From Leuconostoc mesenteroides subsp. mesenteroides ATCC 8293 (GTDB lineage: Bacteria; Bacillota; Bacilli; Lactobacillales; Lactobacillaceae): a stretch of 64,000 bases of DNA. The stretch is taken from positions 1,395,001-1,459,000 of the forward strand of contig NC_008531.1 in the NCBI RefSeq assembly GCF_000014445.1, read 5' to 3'. The notes beneath the pieces were generated by a model. It was not told the DNA's origin. It saw only the letters and a list, made by a program, of their open reading frames with translations, and did no database searches. Every line of letters begins with the position of its first letter. Position 1 is the first letter of the stretch. Positions 56,794 to 64,000 of this stretch are shown here, piece by piece. Position numbers and translations under genes: made by a program.

Positions 56794-57810
56794 TTAATTC
56801 AGCTCCGGAATAAACATATTTCCTAAAGTTGCTGCCATGACAGCTTTAATTGTATGTAGCCGGTTTTCTGCTTGCTCAAATTGATGCGCATATGAAGCAT
56901 GAAAGACCTCATCAGTGATTTCCATCTCTTTAATACCAAACTTGTCATAAATATCTTGCGCCATTTTAGTATTCAAATCATGAAATGCTGGTAAATCATG
57001 TAACACAATTACCTGTTCGTTGTTTGTTTTTTCGACTAATGTTGCGTTAATTTGATAAGGTGATAATAACTTTATTCTTTCTTCAAACGTATCTTCTTCA
57101 CCCATCGAAGCCCACACATCCGTGTACAAGACGTCAACATCATTTACGCCACCATCAATGTCATCTGTAACAAGCAACTTTGCACCTGATTCAGCAGCTT
57201 TTTGGTTGGCTATATTTAGAATTTCTTCACTTGGTTGCAAACTTTTTGGTGATACAATATGCACATTAACACCTAATATTGCCCCTGTTACCAACAGAGA
57301 ATTAGCAACGTTATTTCGACCATCACCCATATAGGCTAAGGTAATACCCGCTATGTGGCCTAGTTGTTCCTTAATGGTAAGAAAATCAGCTAACATTTGT
57401 GTTGGATGCCAATCATCTGTCAGACCATTCCAGACTGGCACGCCACTGTAAGTGGCCAATCCTTCCACTGTAGCTTGCGAAAATCCGCGATATTCGATTG
57501 CATCGTACATGCTCCCAAAAACCTTTGCCGTGTCTTCCAGGGACTCTTTCTTGCCAAATTGAATATCATTTTTACCTAGAAACTCCGGATGAGCGCCTAA
57601 GTCATTTGCAGCAACGGTAAAAGAAGAACGCGTACGCGTTGAAGTTTTTTCAAACAACAAGGCAATATTTTTGCCCTCAAGGTATTTATGCGGTATATTA
57701 TTTTGCTTTAAATACTTGAAGTGCGCAGCCAAATCGATGAATGTTTCTAGCTCTTTTTTTGTAAAATCAATTTCTTTAAGAAAAGATTTTCCTTGAAAAT
57801 GTGAATGCAT
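56794..57810 (-). CDS. argF: Ornithine carbamoyltransferase
   Basis: 338 residues. The carbamoyl phosphate site [12 protein letters not shown] is present, and [14 protein letters not shown] and LHDLPAFHD hold ligand residues for ornithine. It forms citrulline from ornithine and carbamoyl phosphate. The ATG overlaps the argH stop by one base. It follows argG and argH on the same strand, giving ornithine to arginine. Putrescine carbamoyltransferase is a relative, but the argGH partners make argF the better call. Confidence 0.93.
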   Translation of the reverse strand: MHSHFQGKSFLKEIDFTKKELETFIDLAAHFKYLKQNNIPHKYLEGKNIALLFEKTSTRTRSSFTVAANDLGAHPEFLGKNDIQFGKKESLEDTAKVFGSMYDAIEYRGFSQATVEGLATYSGVPVWNGLTDDWHPTQMLADFLTIKEQLGHIAGITLAYMGDGRNNVANSLLVTGAILGVNVHIVSPKSLQPSEEILNIANQKAAESGAKLLVTDDIDGGVNDVDVLYTDVWASMGEEDTFEERIKLLSPYQINATLVEKTNNEQVIVLHDLPAFHDLNTKMAQDIYDKFGIKEMEITDEVFHASYAHQFEQAENRLHTIKAVMAATLGNMFIPELN

Positions 57811-59192
57811 TACCTTGCCTCCAAAACTTTTTTATTTCTTACAATTTCTTTTTTAACATTTTCAACAGCCGTACCGCCTAACGAAGTGCGTCGGTTAACT
57901 GCTGTTTCAGATTGTAGTTTGTCGTAAATGTCTTCTTCTATTTGTGGGGCTACGGCTTGCAAATCAGACAGAGACATTTTTTGTAATGGCGTTTTTGATT
58001 GAATACCTGTCAAGACTAATTGACCCACAATTGCATGGGCTTCACGGAATGGTACACCTTTAGTGGCCAAGTAATCCGCTAGTTCAGTCGCATTCGAAAA
58101 ATCATCTTGTGTTGTGGCCAGCATACGCTCTTTATGAACCGTCAAGCCACTTAGCATACCCGTAAACACCTTAACAGAGGCTAGAACCGTATCCATAATA
58201 TCAAAGACCTGCTCTTTATCCTCTTGCATATCTTTGTTGTAGGCTAGTGGCAATGACTTCATCGTTGTCAACAGACCCATTAATGCGCCATAGCTTCTTC
58301 CTGTTTTTCCACGAACTAATTCAGCAAAATCGGCATTCTTTTTTTGTGGCATAATTGACGAGCCGGTTGAAAAATCATCTGATAGTTCAATGTAATTAAA
58401 TTCGTAAGTTGACCACAAAATTAACTCTTCTGCCATTCTGGAAAGGTGCATCATTAATATAGCGGCGTTTGACAAGAATTCTAAAGCAAAATCACGATCT
58501 GACACGGCATCTAATGAGTTGTGATAAATACTGTCAAAACCCAGTTCTGAAGCAACAAATTCACGGTCAATCGGGAAAGTTGTCCCGGCTAATGCCGCTG
58601 CTCCTAACGGCAAAATGTCTGTATGCTTTTGGTTAAATTCGAAACGTTCATAGTCACGTTGAAACATTTCAAAGTAAGCAAGAAGATAGTGACCATAAGT
58701 TATTGGCTGCGCATGTTGCAAATGCGTATACCCAGACATGATGGTTCCTGCATGAGTTGTCGCCAAAGTTAACAACTCCTCTTGCAATTCAGTTAGAGAT
58801 TCTAGAACGTGGGGCAAACGATGCTTGACCCATAAATGAAAATCAGTGGCTACTTGGTCATTACGGGAACGAGCAGTGTGCAATTTTCCTGCCACCGGAC
58901 CTATTTTCTCGGTCAATAATGATTCGATATTCATATGAATATCTTCGTTTTTAACGTCAAACTCAATTTTTCCAGCAATGAGTTCTTCATTGATGATTTT
59001 CAAACCAGAAACGATTTTTTCTGATTCTTCCGGACTGATAATGCCTTGTTTGCCAAGCATTTTCGCATGTGCTATCGAACCTTCAATATCTTCAGCTGCC
59101 ATTTTTTGATCAAAGTGAATTGAAGCACCAAATTCATCTACCCATTCTGCAGCTTTAGCAGTAAAACGACCACCCCATAATTTATCACTCAT
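57810..59192 (-). CDS. argH: Argininosuccinate lyase
   Basis: 460 residues from the ATG at 59192, placed 11 bases after GGGAG. An ATG at 59201 is only two bases from it. The superfamily signature [20 protein letters not shown] with the catalytic Ser is present, as are [13 protein letters not shown] and [13 protein letters not shown]. It cleaves argininosuccinate to arginine and fumarate. Confidence 0.96.
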   Translation of the reverse strand: MSDKLWGGRFTAKAAEWVDEFGASIHFDQKMAAEDIEGSIAHAKMLGKQGIISPEESEKIVSGLKIINEELIAGKIEFDVKNEDIHMNIESLLTEKIGPVAGKLHTARSRNDQVATDFHLWVKHRLPHVLESLTELQEELLTLATTHAGTIMSGYTHLQHAQPITYGHYLLAYFEMFQRDYERFEFNQKHTDILPLGAAALAGTTFPIDREFVASELGFDSIYHNSLDAVSDRDFALEFLSNAAILMMHLSRMAEELILWSTYEFNYIELSDDFSTGSSIMPQKKNADFAELVRGKTGRSYGALMGLLTTMKSLPLAYNKDMQEDKEQVFDIMDTVLASVKVFTGMLSGLTVHKERMLATTQDDFSNATELADYLATKGVPFREAHAIVGQLVLTGIQSKTPLQKMSLSDLQAVAPQIEEDIYDKLQSETAVNRRTSLGGTAVENVKKEIVRNKKVLEAR

Positions 59193-59247
59193 ATTATTCA
59201 TTACTCCCTTTATTGCTATCTATGTACACGAGCTAGGCTCGTATTTT

Positions 59248-60474
59248 TTATTTCACTGTGTTCTTTTTCGCTTGTGAATGGACATGGTTGACTTGTTCAT
59301 AAACCGTATTACTTAGTGTCCACAATTTGATAAAGCCTACCGCAGATGCTTGGTCAAATGATGATGATGATGTATATGTTGCCAAATCTTCATCGTATAG
59401 TGAGTTGTGTTCAGATTGACGGGCAACCGCAGTGGCATTCCCCTTAAACAACTTCATCTTAACCACACCATTGACATTTTGTTGTGTGCTATCAATAAAT
59501 GCCATTAAACTATCAAACAATGGTGATACCCACTTCGCTTCATAAACCAAATTAGCTAACTGTTGTTCCACAATTGGCTTGAAATGAGCAACATCACGCT
59601 CTAGTGTTAAATCTTCCAAATCCTTATGTGCTGTCATCAGTACAGCTGCAGCTGGTGCTTCATAAATCTCACGTGACTTAATGCCAACCAAACGATTTTC
59701 AATATGATCGATACGGCCAATACCATGCTTTCCAGCAATCTCATTAACCGCCACAATGAGCTTTTCTAATGACAATACTTCACCATTAAGCGCAACTGGC
59801 ACACCAGCTTCGAAAGTAACATCGATAAATTCTGGTGTATCTGGTGCATCTTCAATGGCAGTTGTTAATGCAAATGCATCTTCTGGCGCTTGGTTCCATG
59901 GGTTTTCTAAGATACCAGCTTCATTGGCACGTCCCCATAAGTTCTCATCGATTGAGTATGGTGAATCTAAATCAATAGGTACCGGAACATCATGTTCTTG
60001 TGCATATTGAATCTCTTCTTCACGTGACCACTGGAAATCACGAATGGGTGCTTCAATCTTCATGTCAGGGTCCAATGCATGAATTGCGGCCTCGAAACGT
60101 ACTTGATCGTTACCATGACCCGTTGAGCCATGCGCAATCGCAACGGCATCATTTTCATGTGCGATATCAACTAACTTTTTGATGATTAATGGACGAGACA
60201 AGGCTGATACCATTGGATATTCGCCTTCATACATCATGTTAGCTTTAATAACTGGTGCAACATATTTATCTGCAAATTCAGCTTTTGCATCGATAACGAT
60301 TGATTGTTTGGCACCAACTTTTAAGGCTTTTGCTTGAATTTCATTTAAATTCTTGCCATGTTGCCCAACGTCCAAAACAACTGCGATAACATCGTACCCT
60401 TTATCCTTTAACCAAGGAATGGCTACTGAAGTATCTAAACCGCCGGAGTATGCTAATACTAATGTGTCTGTCAT
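59248..60474 (-). CDS. argG: Argininosuccinate synthase
   Basis: 408 residues. The ATP-binding motif [15 protein letters not shown] is at residues 8-22, and [14 protein letters not shown] is conserved. It couples citrulline and aspartate at the cost of ATP to AMP. It is the first gene of argG-argH-argF, with GAGGG before the ATG. Confidence 0.97.
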   Translation of the reverse strand: MTDTLVLAYSGGLDTSVAIPWLKDKGYDVIAVVLDVGQHGKNLNEIQAKALKVGAKQSIVIDAKAEFADKYVAPVIKANMMYEGEYPMVSALSRPLIIKKLVDIAHENDAVAIAHGSTGHGNDQVRFEAAIHALDPDMKIEAPIRDFQWSREEEIQYAQEHDVPVPIDLDSPYSIDENLWGRANEAGILENPWNQAPEDAFALTTAIEDAPDTPEFIDVTFEAGVPVALNGEVLSLEKLIVAVNEIAGKHGIGRIDHIENRLVGIKSREIYEAPAAAVLMTAHKDLEDLTLERDVAHFKPIVEQQLANLVYEAKWVSPLFDSLMAFIDSTQQNVNGVVKMKLFKGNATAVARQSEHNSLYDEDLATYTSSSSFDQASAVGFIKLWTLSNTVYEQVNHVHSQAKKNTVK

Positions 60475-60606
60475 AATTTTGCCCTCATCATTTTTTCTTT
60501 AGCTATTTGATGATTATATATTAACCCCGTTTGATTAAATATGCAATAATATTTCGTTTATATACAGTATAAAAGTGAATATATGCTATTTTATTGTATA
60601 TTTAAT
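60475..60606 (-). promoter_or_regulatory. argG promoter region with ARG-box-like sequences
   Basis: Very AT-rich. On the minus strand TATAAT lies about 45 bases before argG. Several 16-18 base stretches of the kind TATTGCATATTTAAT and GCATATATTCAC resemble ArgR operators. This is a pattern match by eye only. Confidence 0.4.
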
Positions 60607-60648
60607 AAAAAAAAGCAGATAAGACGAATTTATTCATCTTATTTGCTT
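60607..60648 (-). terminator. Terminator of purA
   Basis: On the minus strand AAAGCAAATAAGATGAA and TTCGTCTTATCTGCTTT pair with a few mismatches, followed by a T run, about 15 bases after the stop. Confidence 0.85.
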
Positions 60649-60663
60649 TATTAATTGTACTGT

Positions 60664-61947
60664 TTATTCCCAAACTGGGCGCAATAAATGTGTCTGTTCT
60701 GGCTTAGGGCCAACAGCGAAACTTAATAGATCAACTTCCAATAATTCAGAAATTCTTTTCAAATAGTTTTGTGCATTAATTGGTAATTCGTCAAACTTCG
60801 TGACATCAGTAATATCTTCATCCCAACCAGGCAATGTCTCAAAATTAACATCTAGTCCTTGGAACCAAGTATCTGATGCTGGGAAATGATGAATTTCTTC
60901 ACCTTTATAAGTATATGATGTTGCAATTTTAACTTCTTTTAACCCAGATAAAACATCTAATGAGTTAATAGCTAGTTTCGTTAAGCCAGATACTTGCACT
61001 GCATGACGCAATGCAACAGCATCTAACCAACCAATTCGGCGTGGGCGCTTTGTCACAACACCATATTCATGACCAATTTCACGAATATGGTCCGCTGTAT
61101 CATTAAACAATTCTGTGGGGAATGGTCCTGAGCCAACGCGTGATGTATAAGCTTTAATAACGCCCACAACATCTTGAATTTGCTTTGGTCCTACACCCGC
61201 GCCATTCATAACGCCACCAGCAGTTGGATTTGAACTAGTAACAAATGGGTATGTGCCGTGGTCTACATCTAACATGACCCCTTGGGCTCCTTCGAAAACC
61301 ACACGTTTGTTTTCTTTCATTTGTTGACCAAGTAAGTAAGATGTATCAGTGACATACGGTGCCAATTGACGACCATATTCAACATATTTATCATATATTT
61401 CATTATAGTCAAGCGCTTCTTCACCATATAACTTGGTTAATTGCGCATTCTTGAATGGTAAGTACTCTTTTAATAACTTACCAAAAATTTCAGGGTCAAT
61501 TAAATCAGCAACACGAATACCAACACGTGAAATTTTATCTGTATAAGCTGGGCCGATACCCTTTTTTGTTGTACCAATACGATTATTTGATGCTGTTTCA
61601 GATGCTTTGTCTAATGCGATATGATAAGGCATAATCACATGCGCACGATTTGAAATAATCAAATTTTCAACTGTAACACCCTGAGATTCAACTTCTTTTA
61701 TTTCTGCTAACAATGCTTCTGGATTAATAACCACACCGTTACCCAAAATAGCAAGTTGTCCCTTTGTGACAATTCCTGATGGCAATGCTGATAACTCAAA
61801 TTTTGTATCACCATGCCAAATTGTGTGTCCTGCGTTATTACCACCTTGATAACGCACTACTGCGTCCGCATGTTCCGCGAAAAAGTCAACGATCTTTCCT
61901 TTTCCTTCATCACCCCATTGCGAACCAACAACAATTACACCAGACAT
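60664..61947 (-). CDS. purA: Adenylosuccinate synthetase
   Basis: 427 residues. The GTP-binding loop [14 protein letters not shown] is at residues 8-21, and [21 protein letters not shown] and [23 protein letters not shown] are standard. It joins IMP and aspartate with GTP on the way to AMP. It is a single gene behind a long structured leader. Confidence 0.97.
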   Translation of the reverse strand: MSGVIVVGSQWGDEGKGKIVDFFAEHADAVVRYQGGNNAGHTIWHGDTKFELSALPSGIVTKGQLAILGNGVVINPEALLAEIKEVESQGVTVENLIISNRAHVIMPYHIALDKASETASNNRIGTTKKGIGPAYTDKISRVGIRVADLIDPEIFGKLLKEYLPFKNAQLTKLYGEEALDYNEIYDKYVEYGRQLAPYVTDTSYLLGQQMKENKRVVFEGAQGVMLDVDHGTYPFVTSSNPTAGGVMNGAGVGPKQIQDVVGVIKAYTSRVGSGPFPTELFNDTADHIREIGHEYGVVTKRPRRIGWLDAVALRHAVQVSGLTKLAINSLDVLSGLKEVKIATSYTYKGEEIHHFPASDTWFQGLDVNFETLPGWDEDITDVTKFDELPINAQNYLKRISELLEVDLLSFAVGPKPEQTHLLRPVWE

Positions 61948-61954
61948 ATATTTT

Positions 61955-62110
61955 TTCTCCTATAACACTAATAGCTGCTTTCAGACGGGATAGGCTTGTC
62001 GGAGAAAACTAACTATTACAAAAAATAGTTAATCTGTTTGCACCTATCCGTGAGTGTCCCTCTATCAATGTTGCTTTTTTAGTAAAAAACGAACATTAAA
62101 TACGTTAATC
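61955..62110 (-). promoter_or_regulatory. Structured purA leader, class unknown
   Basis: On the minus strand ACGGATAGG (62043-62051) pairs with CCTATCCCGT (61985-61994, one bulge) and encloses a hairpin AACTATT/AATAGTT (62011-62017 with 62024-62030). GAGGGACACTC lies just upstream. AGTGTTATAGGAG, containing the ribosome site, could pair with ACACT. This does not fit the purine, ZTP, PRPP or T-box consensus as I know them. Confidence 0.45.
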
Positions 62111-62255
62111 GCTTTTTACTTATCCATTTTACCATAATTATAAATTATATTTTGAGAATATTACTAATTATTTCTAACATTTATAGTGTATGTCTTAGTT
62201 TAGTGCTCTTTCAGCTAAATATGAAAGACAATTATTGTCCTTTTTGAAAGTAATT
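62111..62255. other. AT-rich region upstream of the purA leader
   Basis: No gene. It probably holds the purA promoter: GGTAAAAT on the minus strand near 62128-62135 looks like an extended -10, with no clear -35. Confidence 0.45.
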
Positions 62256-62285
62256 GTAAAAAAAATACATCCATTGATGTATTTT
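62256..62285 (-). terminator. Terminator of yebC
   Basis: On the minus strand AAAATACATC and GATGTATTTT pair around a 4-base loop, followed by more T residues, just after the stop codon. Confidence 0.9.
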
Positions 62286-62291
62286 ACCTAC

Positions 62292-63014
62292 CTAATCAGC
62301 GGTTGTATAAACTGCCAAAACGTCTTCATTATCTTCTAATTCATCGACTAACTTATCCAACTTCTCGCGATCTTCTTCTAAAATGTCCATTGGATTTTGA
62401 GCGATCATTGTCACTTCTGCGTCTTCAAAAACATATCCAGCTTCTGTCAAAGCCGATTCAACAGCTTGGAAATCAGCTGGCTCTGTATAGATTTCAAAAA
62501 CATCATCAGAAGTTTGCATGTCCTCCGCACCTGCTTCCAACGCAGCCTCTAGCACTGTGTCTTCGTCTAAATCGGGAAACGCACTACGATCAATAGCAAG
62601 ATAACCCCTACGATCAAAGTGAAATGCCACTGATCCTGAAGTTCCCAATGCACCGCCAGCGTGCTTGAATGAGTTACGAACACTTGATACCGTGCGGTTA
62701 ATATTATCTGTAGACGCTTCGACGAGAACAGCTACTCCAGCAGTACCATACCCTTCGTAAGTGACTTCTTCAAACTTAGCGCCATTTGCGCCAGAAGCCT
62801 TATCTAACGCACGTTGTATGTTTTCCTTAGGCATGTTAGCGGCCTTAGCTTTTTCAACAACTAATCGCAATGATGCGTTCATATCTGGATCTGCACCGCC
62901 GGCCTTTGCAGCAACATATAAGTCGTGCGCTATCTTTTGAAAAATTTTACCACGCTTAGCATCTTGGGCGTTTTTACGACCTTGAATGTTATGCCATTTA
63001 CTATGTCCTGACAT
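62292..63014 (-). CDS. yebC: YebC/PmpR family protein (DUF28)
   Basis: 240 residues. MSGHSKWHNIQGRKNAQDAKRGK is the invariant start of the family. Members act as transcription regulators or, as shown for some, as translation factors at proline stretches. GDDCE-type acidic segments in the C-terminal half are typical. AAGGAGATG precedes the ATG. It has its own terminator. Confidence 0.96.
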   Translation of the reverse strand: MSGHSKWHNIQGRKNAQDAKRGKIFQKIAHDLYVAAKAGGADPDMNASLRLVVEKAKAANMPKENIQRALDKASGANGAKFEEVTYEGYGTAGVAVLVEASTDNINRTVSSVRNSFKHAGGALGTSGSVAFHFDRRGYLAIDRSAFPDLDEDTVLEAALEAGAEDMQTSDDVFEIYTEPADFQAVESALTEAGYVFEDAEVTMIAQNPMDILEEDREKLDKLVDELEDNEDVLAVYTTAD

Positions 63015-63098
63015 TGTGTCATCTCCTTGAAATTAATGAATAACGCTTCTATTTTAACAAAAAATAACTACAATTTCCAGTAAGCACAGTTTAAATCA

Positions 63099-63587
63099 TT
63101 AATATTGATTACCGCCCAAAAGCTCCAAATATGACATTGCTGAACTGGCAATCAATGCTGCCAAAATATCGTCTAAGTAAACATTAATGCTATCGGTCTT
63201 GTCGTTAATTTCTCCAATTAACCCTGGCTTTAGGTCATCTAACAAACCATAATGCACTGTTGCAGCCGCAGAAAATTGTTGCGTAATTGCAATTGCCAAA
63301 ATTTCATCAACATTATGACCATTGGCATCGCGTTGCAAGCGTGCTTTTAAGGGTTGGTCATCGGGCATAACTTCTGCTTGCTCATCAAGGTATATCGCAG
63401 TCAAAATAATATCAGCTACTTCATCTTTGTAAAGAACATGTGCAATAGATTTGGCCAATACTTCTTCATTAATGGTATCTTTGTATTTGCCACTCAAAAA
63501 TGTACGTGTGCCTTCGGCGATATCATTGGTAGTCACACCTCGACGTGCGAGCGTTGTGATTGCTGATTCTTGTAATTCTTTAGTCAT
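63099..63587 (-). CDS. Phosphatidylglycerophosphatase A family protein
   Basis: 162 residues from the ATG at 63587, which has AAGGA nine bases upstream. A longer frame reaches 63623 without a ribosome site. It resembles Bacillus YutG: ITTLARRGVTTNDIAE near the N-terminus and DSINVYLDDILAALIASS at the C-terminus. PgpA-type enzymes remove phosphate from phosphatidylglycerol phosphate, though the YutG branch is soluble-looking and its substrate is less sure. It follows serA by 16 bases and is probably cotranscribed with it. Confidence 0.82.
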   Translation of the reverse strand: MTKELQESAITTLARRGVTTNDIAEGTRTFLSGKYKDTINEEVLAKSIAHVLYKDEVADIILTAIYLDEQAEVMPDDQPLKARLQRDANGHNVDEILAIAITQQFSAAATVHYGLLDDLKPGLIGEINDKTDSINVYLDDILAALIASSAMSYLELLGGNQY

Positions 63588-63603
63588 TTTGGTTTTTCCT
63601 TCT

Positions 63604-64000
63604 TTATATTCTTGTGTTAACATAACGACGAGTTAAGATAACGTGTGGAATTTCATCCAAAGCCGTTTTTACCAACTCTTGTTGTTCTTCAGTAAAGTCG
63701 TTAATTGCCACCATTGTATAGGCATAATTTCCAACAGCACGATTACTTAACTGTTCAATGTTGATATTATGATCACCAAAGAACTTTGAAATTTGTCCCA
63801 ACATATTCGGCACATTTTCGTGAATAATACCAACGCGATACTTAGTCGTGAATGGTTCATTAATATCTGGATAATTAACTGAATTTACAATATTTCCTGT
63901 TGTTAAATACTCATCTAGTTGACGTGCAGCCATCAAAGCACTCGTGTCCTCTGCTTCAATAGTTGATCCACCAATATGCGGCGTAATAATAACCTTAGGA
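63604..64000 (-). CDS. serA: D-3-phosphoglycerate dehydrogenase, C-terminal part (cut by the window edge)
   Basis: The open frame runs from the window end to a stop at 63604, about 131 codons. It begins PKVIITPHIGGSTIEAE, the conserved substrate-domain end of 2-hydroxyacid dehydrogenases with the catalytic His. The C-terminus is an ACT domain (YRVGIIHENVPNMLGQIS) that senses serine in this family. An internal ATG at 63936 is not the true start. The full enzyme starts serine synthesis from 3-phosphoglycerate. Confidence 0.93.
   Translation of the reverse strand, partial: PKVIITPHIGGSTIEAEDTSALMAARQLDEYLTTGNIVNSVNYPDINEPFTTKYRVGIIHENVPNMLGQISKFFGDHNINIEQLSNRAVGNYAYTMVAINDFTEEQQELVKTALDEIPHVILTRRYVNTRI

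Noticed and set aside
61955..62110. purA leader considered as a purine, ZTP or PRPP riboswitch
   Set aside because: The conserved joining sequences of these classes are not present in the sequence I can read.

Overview
This 64 kb window is chromosomal DNA of a heterofermentative lactic acid bacterium, most likely Leuconostoc (mesenteroides group). The grounds are a phosphoketolase gene, tandem large fructansucrases with the KxYKxGKxW type of signal peptide and YG-rich C-terminal repeats, WxL-type surface proteins and Gram-positive RNA regulators. The species was inferred from gene content and not tested by a search.

Layout. 1-106: start of a polysaccharide flippase cut by the window edge. 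203-11472: a sucrose/fructan locus on the minus strand with three tandem GH68 fructansucrases followed by a membrane-anchored GH32 fructanase. 11628-15709: an acyltransferase, a GH25 lysozyme carrying the same C-terminal repeats as the fructansucrases, a Ser-rich anchored protein and a nuclease/P-loop protein. 15823-19612: a four-gene WxL cell-surface (csc-type) operon. 19997-24624: the dTDP-rhamnose genes (rfbA-C-B-D) and a glycosyltransferase. 25556-37246: a heteropolysaccharide operon running wzb, wzd, wze, priming transferase, five glycosyltransferase-type genes, a polymerase, a pyruvyltransferase and a flippase. 37348-43918: map, a LytR/CpsA/Psr protein, upp, brnQ with an isoleucine attenuator, infC-rpmI-rplT with its leader, and a membrane protein. 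44249-51456: pnuC, rpmF, cutC, an SDR-like protein, a SemiSWEET, ahpC with a domain-permuted AhpF, and an NFACT/RqcH protein. 51506-53960: a three-gene operon under a TPP riboswitch. 54343-64000: phosphoketolase, argF-argH-argG, purA, yebC, pgpA and the 3' part of serA.

The most notable system is at 51506-53960. A thiamine pyrophosphate riboswitch with its terminator precedes a nucleoside-deoxyribosyltransferase-like N-glycosidase, a thymidylate-synthase-like enzyme with the substrate-selecting Asn replaced by Asp, and a SAM methyltransferase. These three activities match those known for making bacimethrin, a thiamine antivitamin, from CMP (5-hydroxymethylation, base release, O-methylation). 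The operon lies beside the gene of a TPP-dependent enzyme, phosphoketolase.

Other points of interest: a 19-residue leader peptide with seven Ile codons ahead of brnQ; an infC that appears to start at AUA; a hairpin between promoter and first gene of the polysaccharide operon; mosaic, near-identical C-terminal modules in the three fructansucrases; a shared palindrome upstream of them; and structured leaders ahead of pnuC and purA that I could not assign to a known class.
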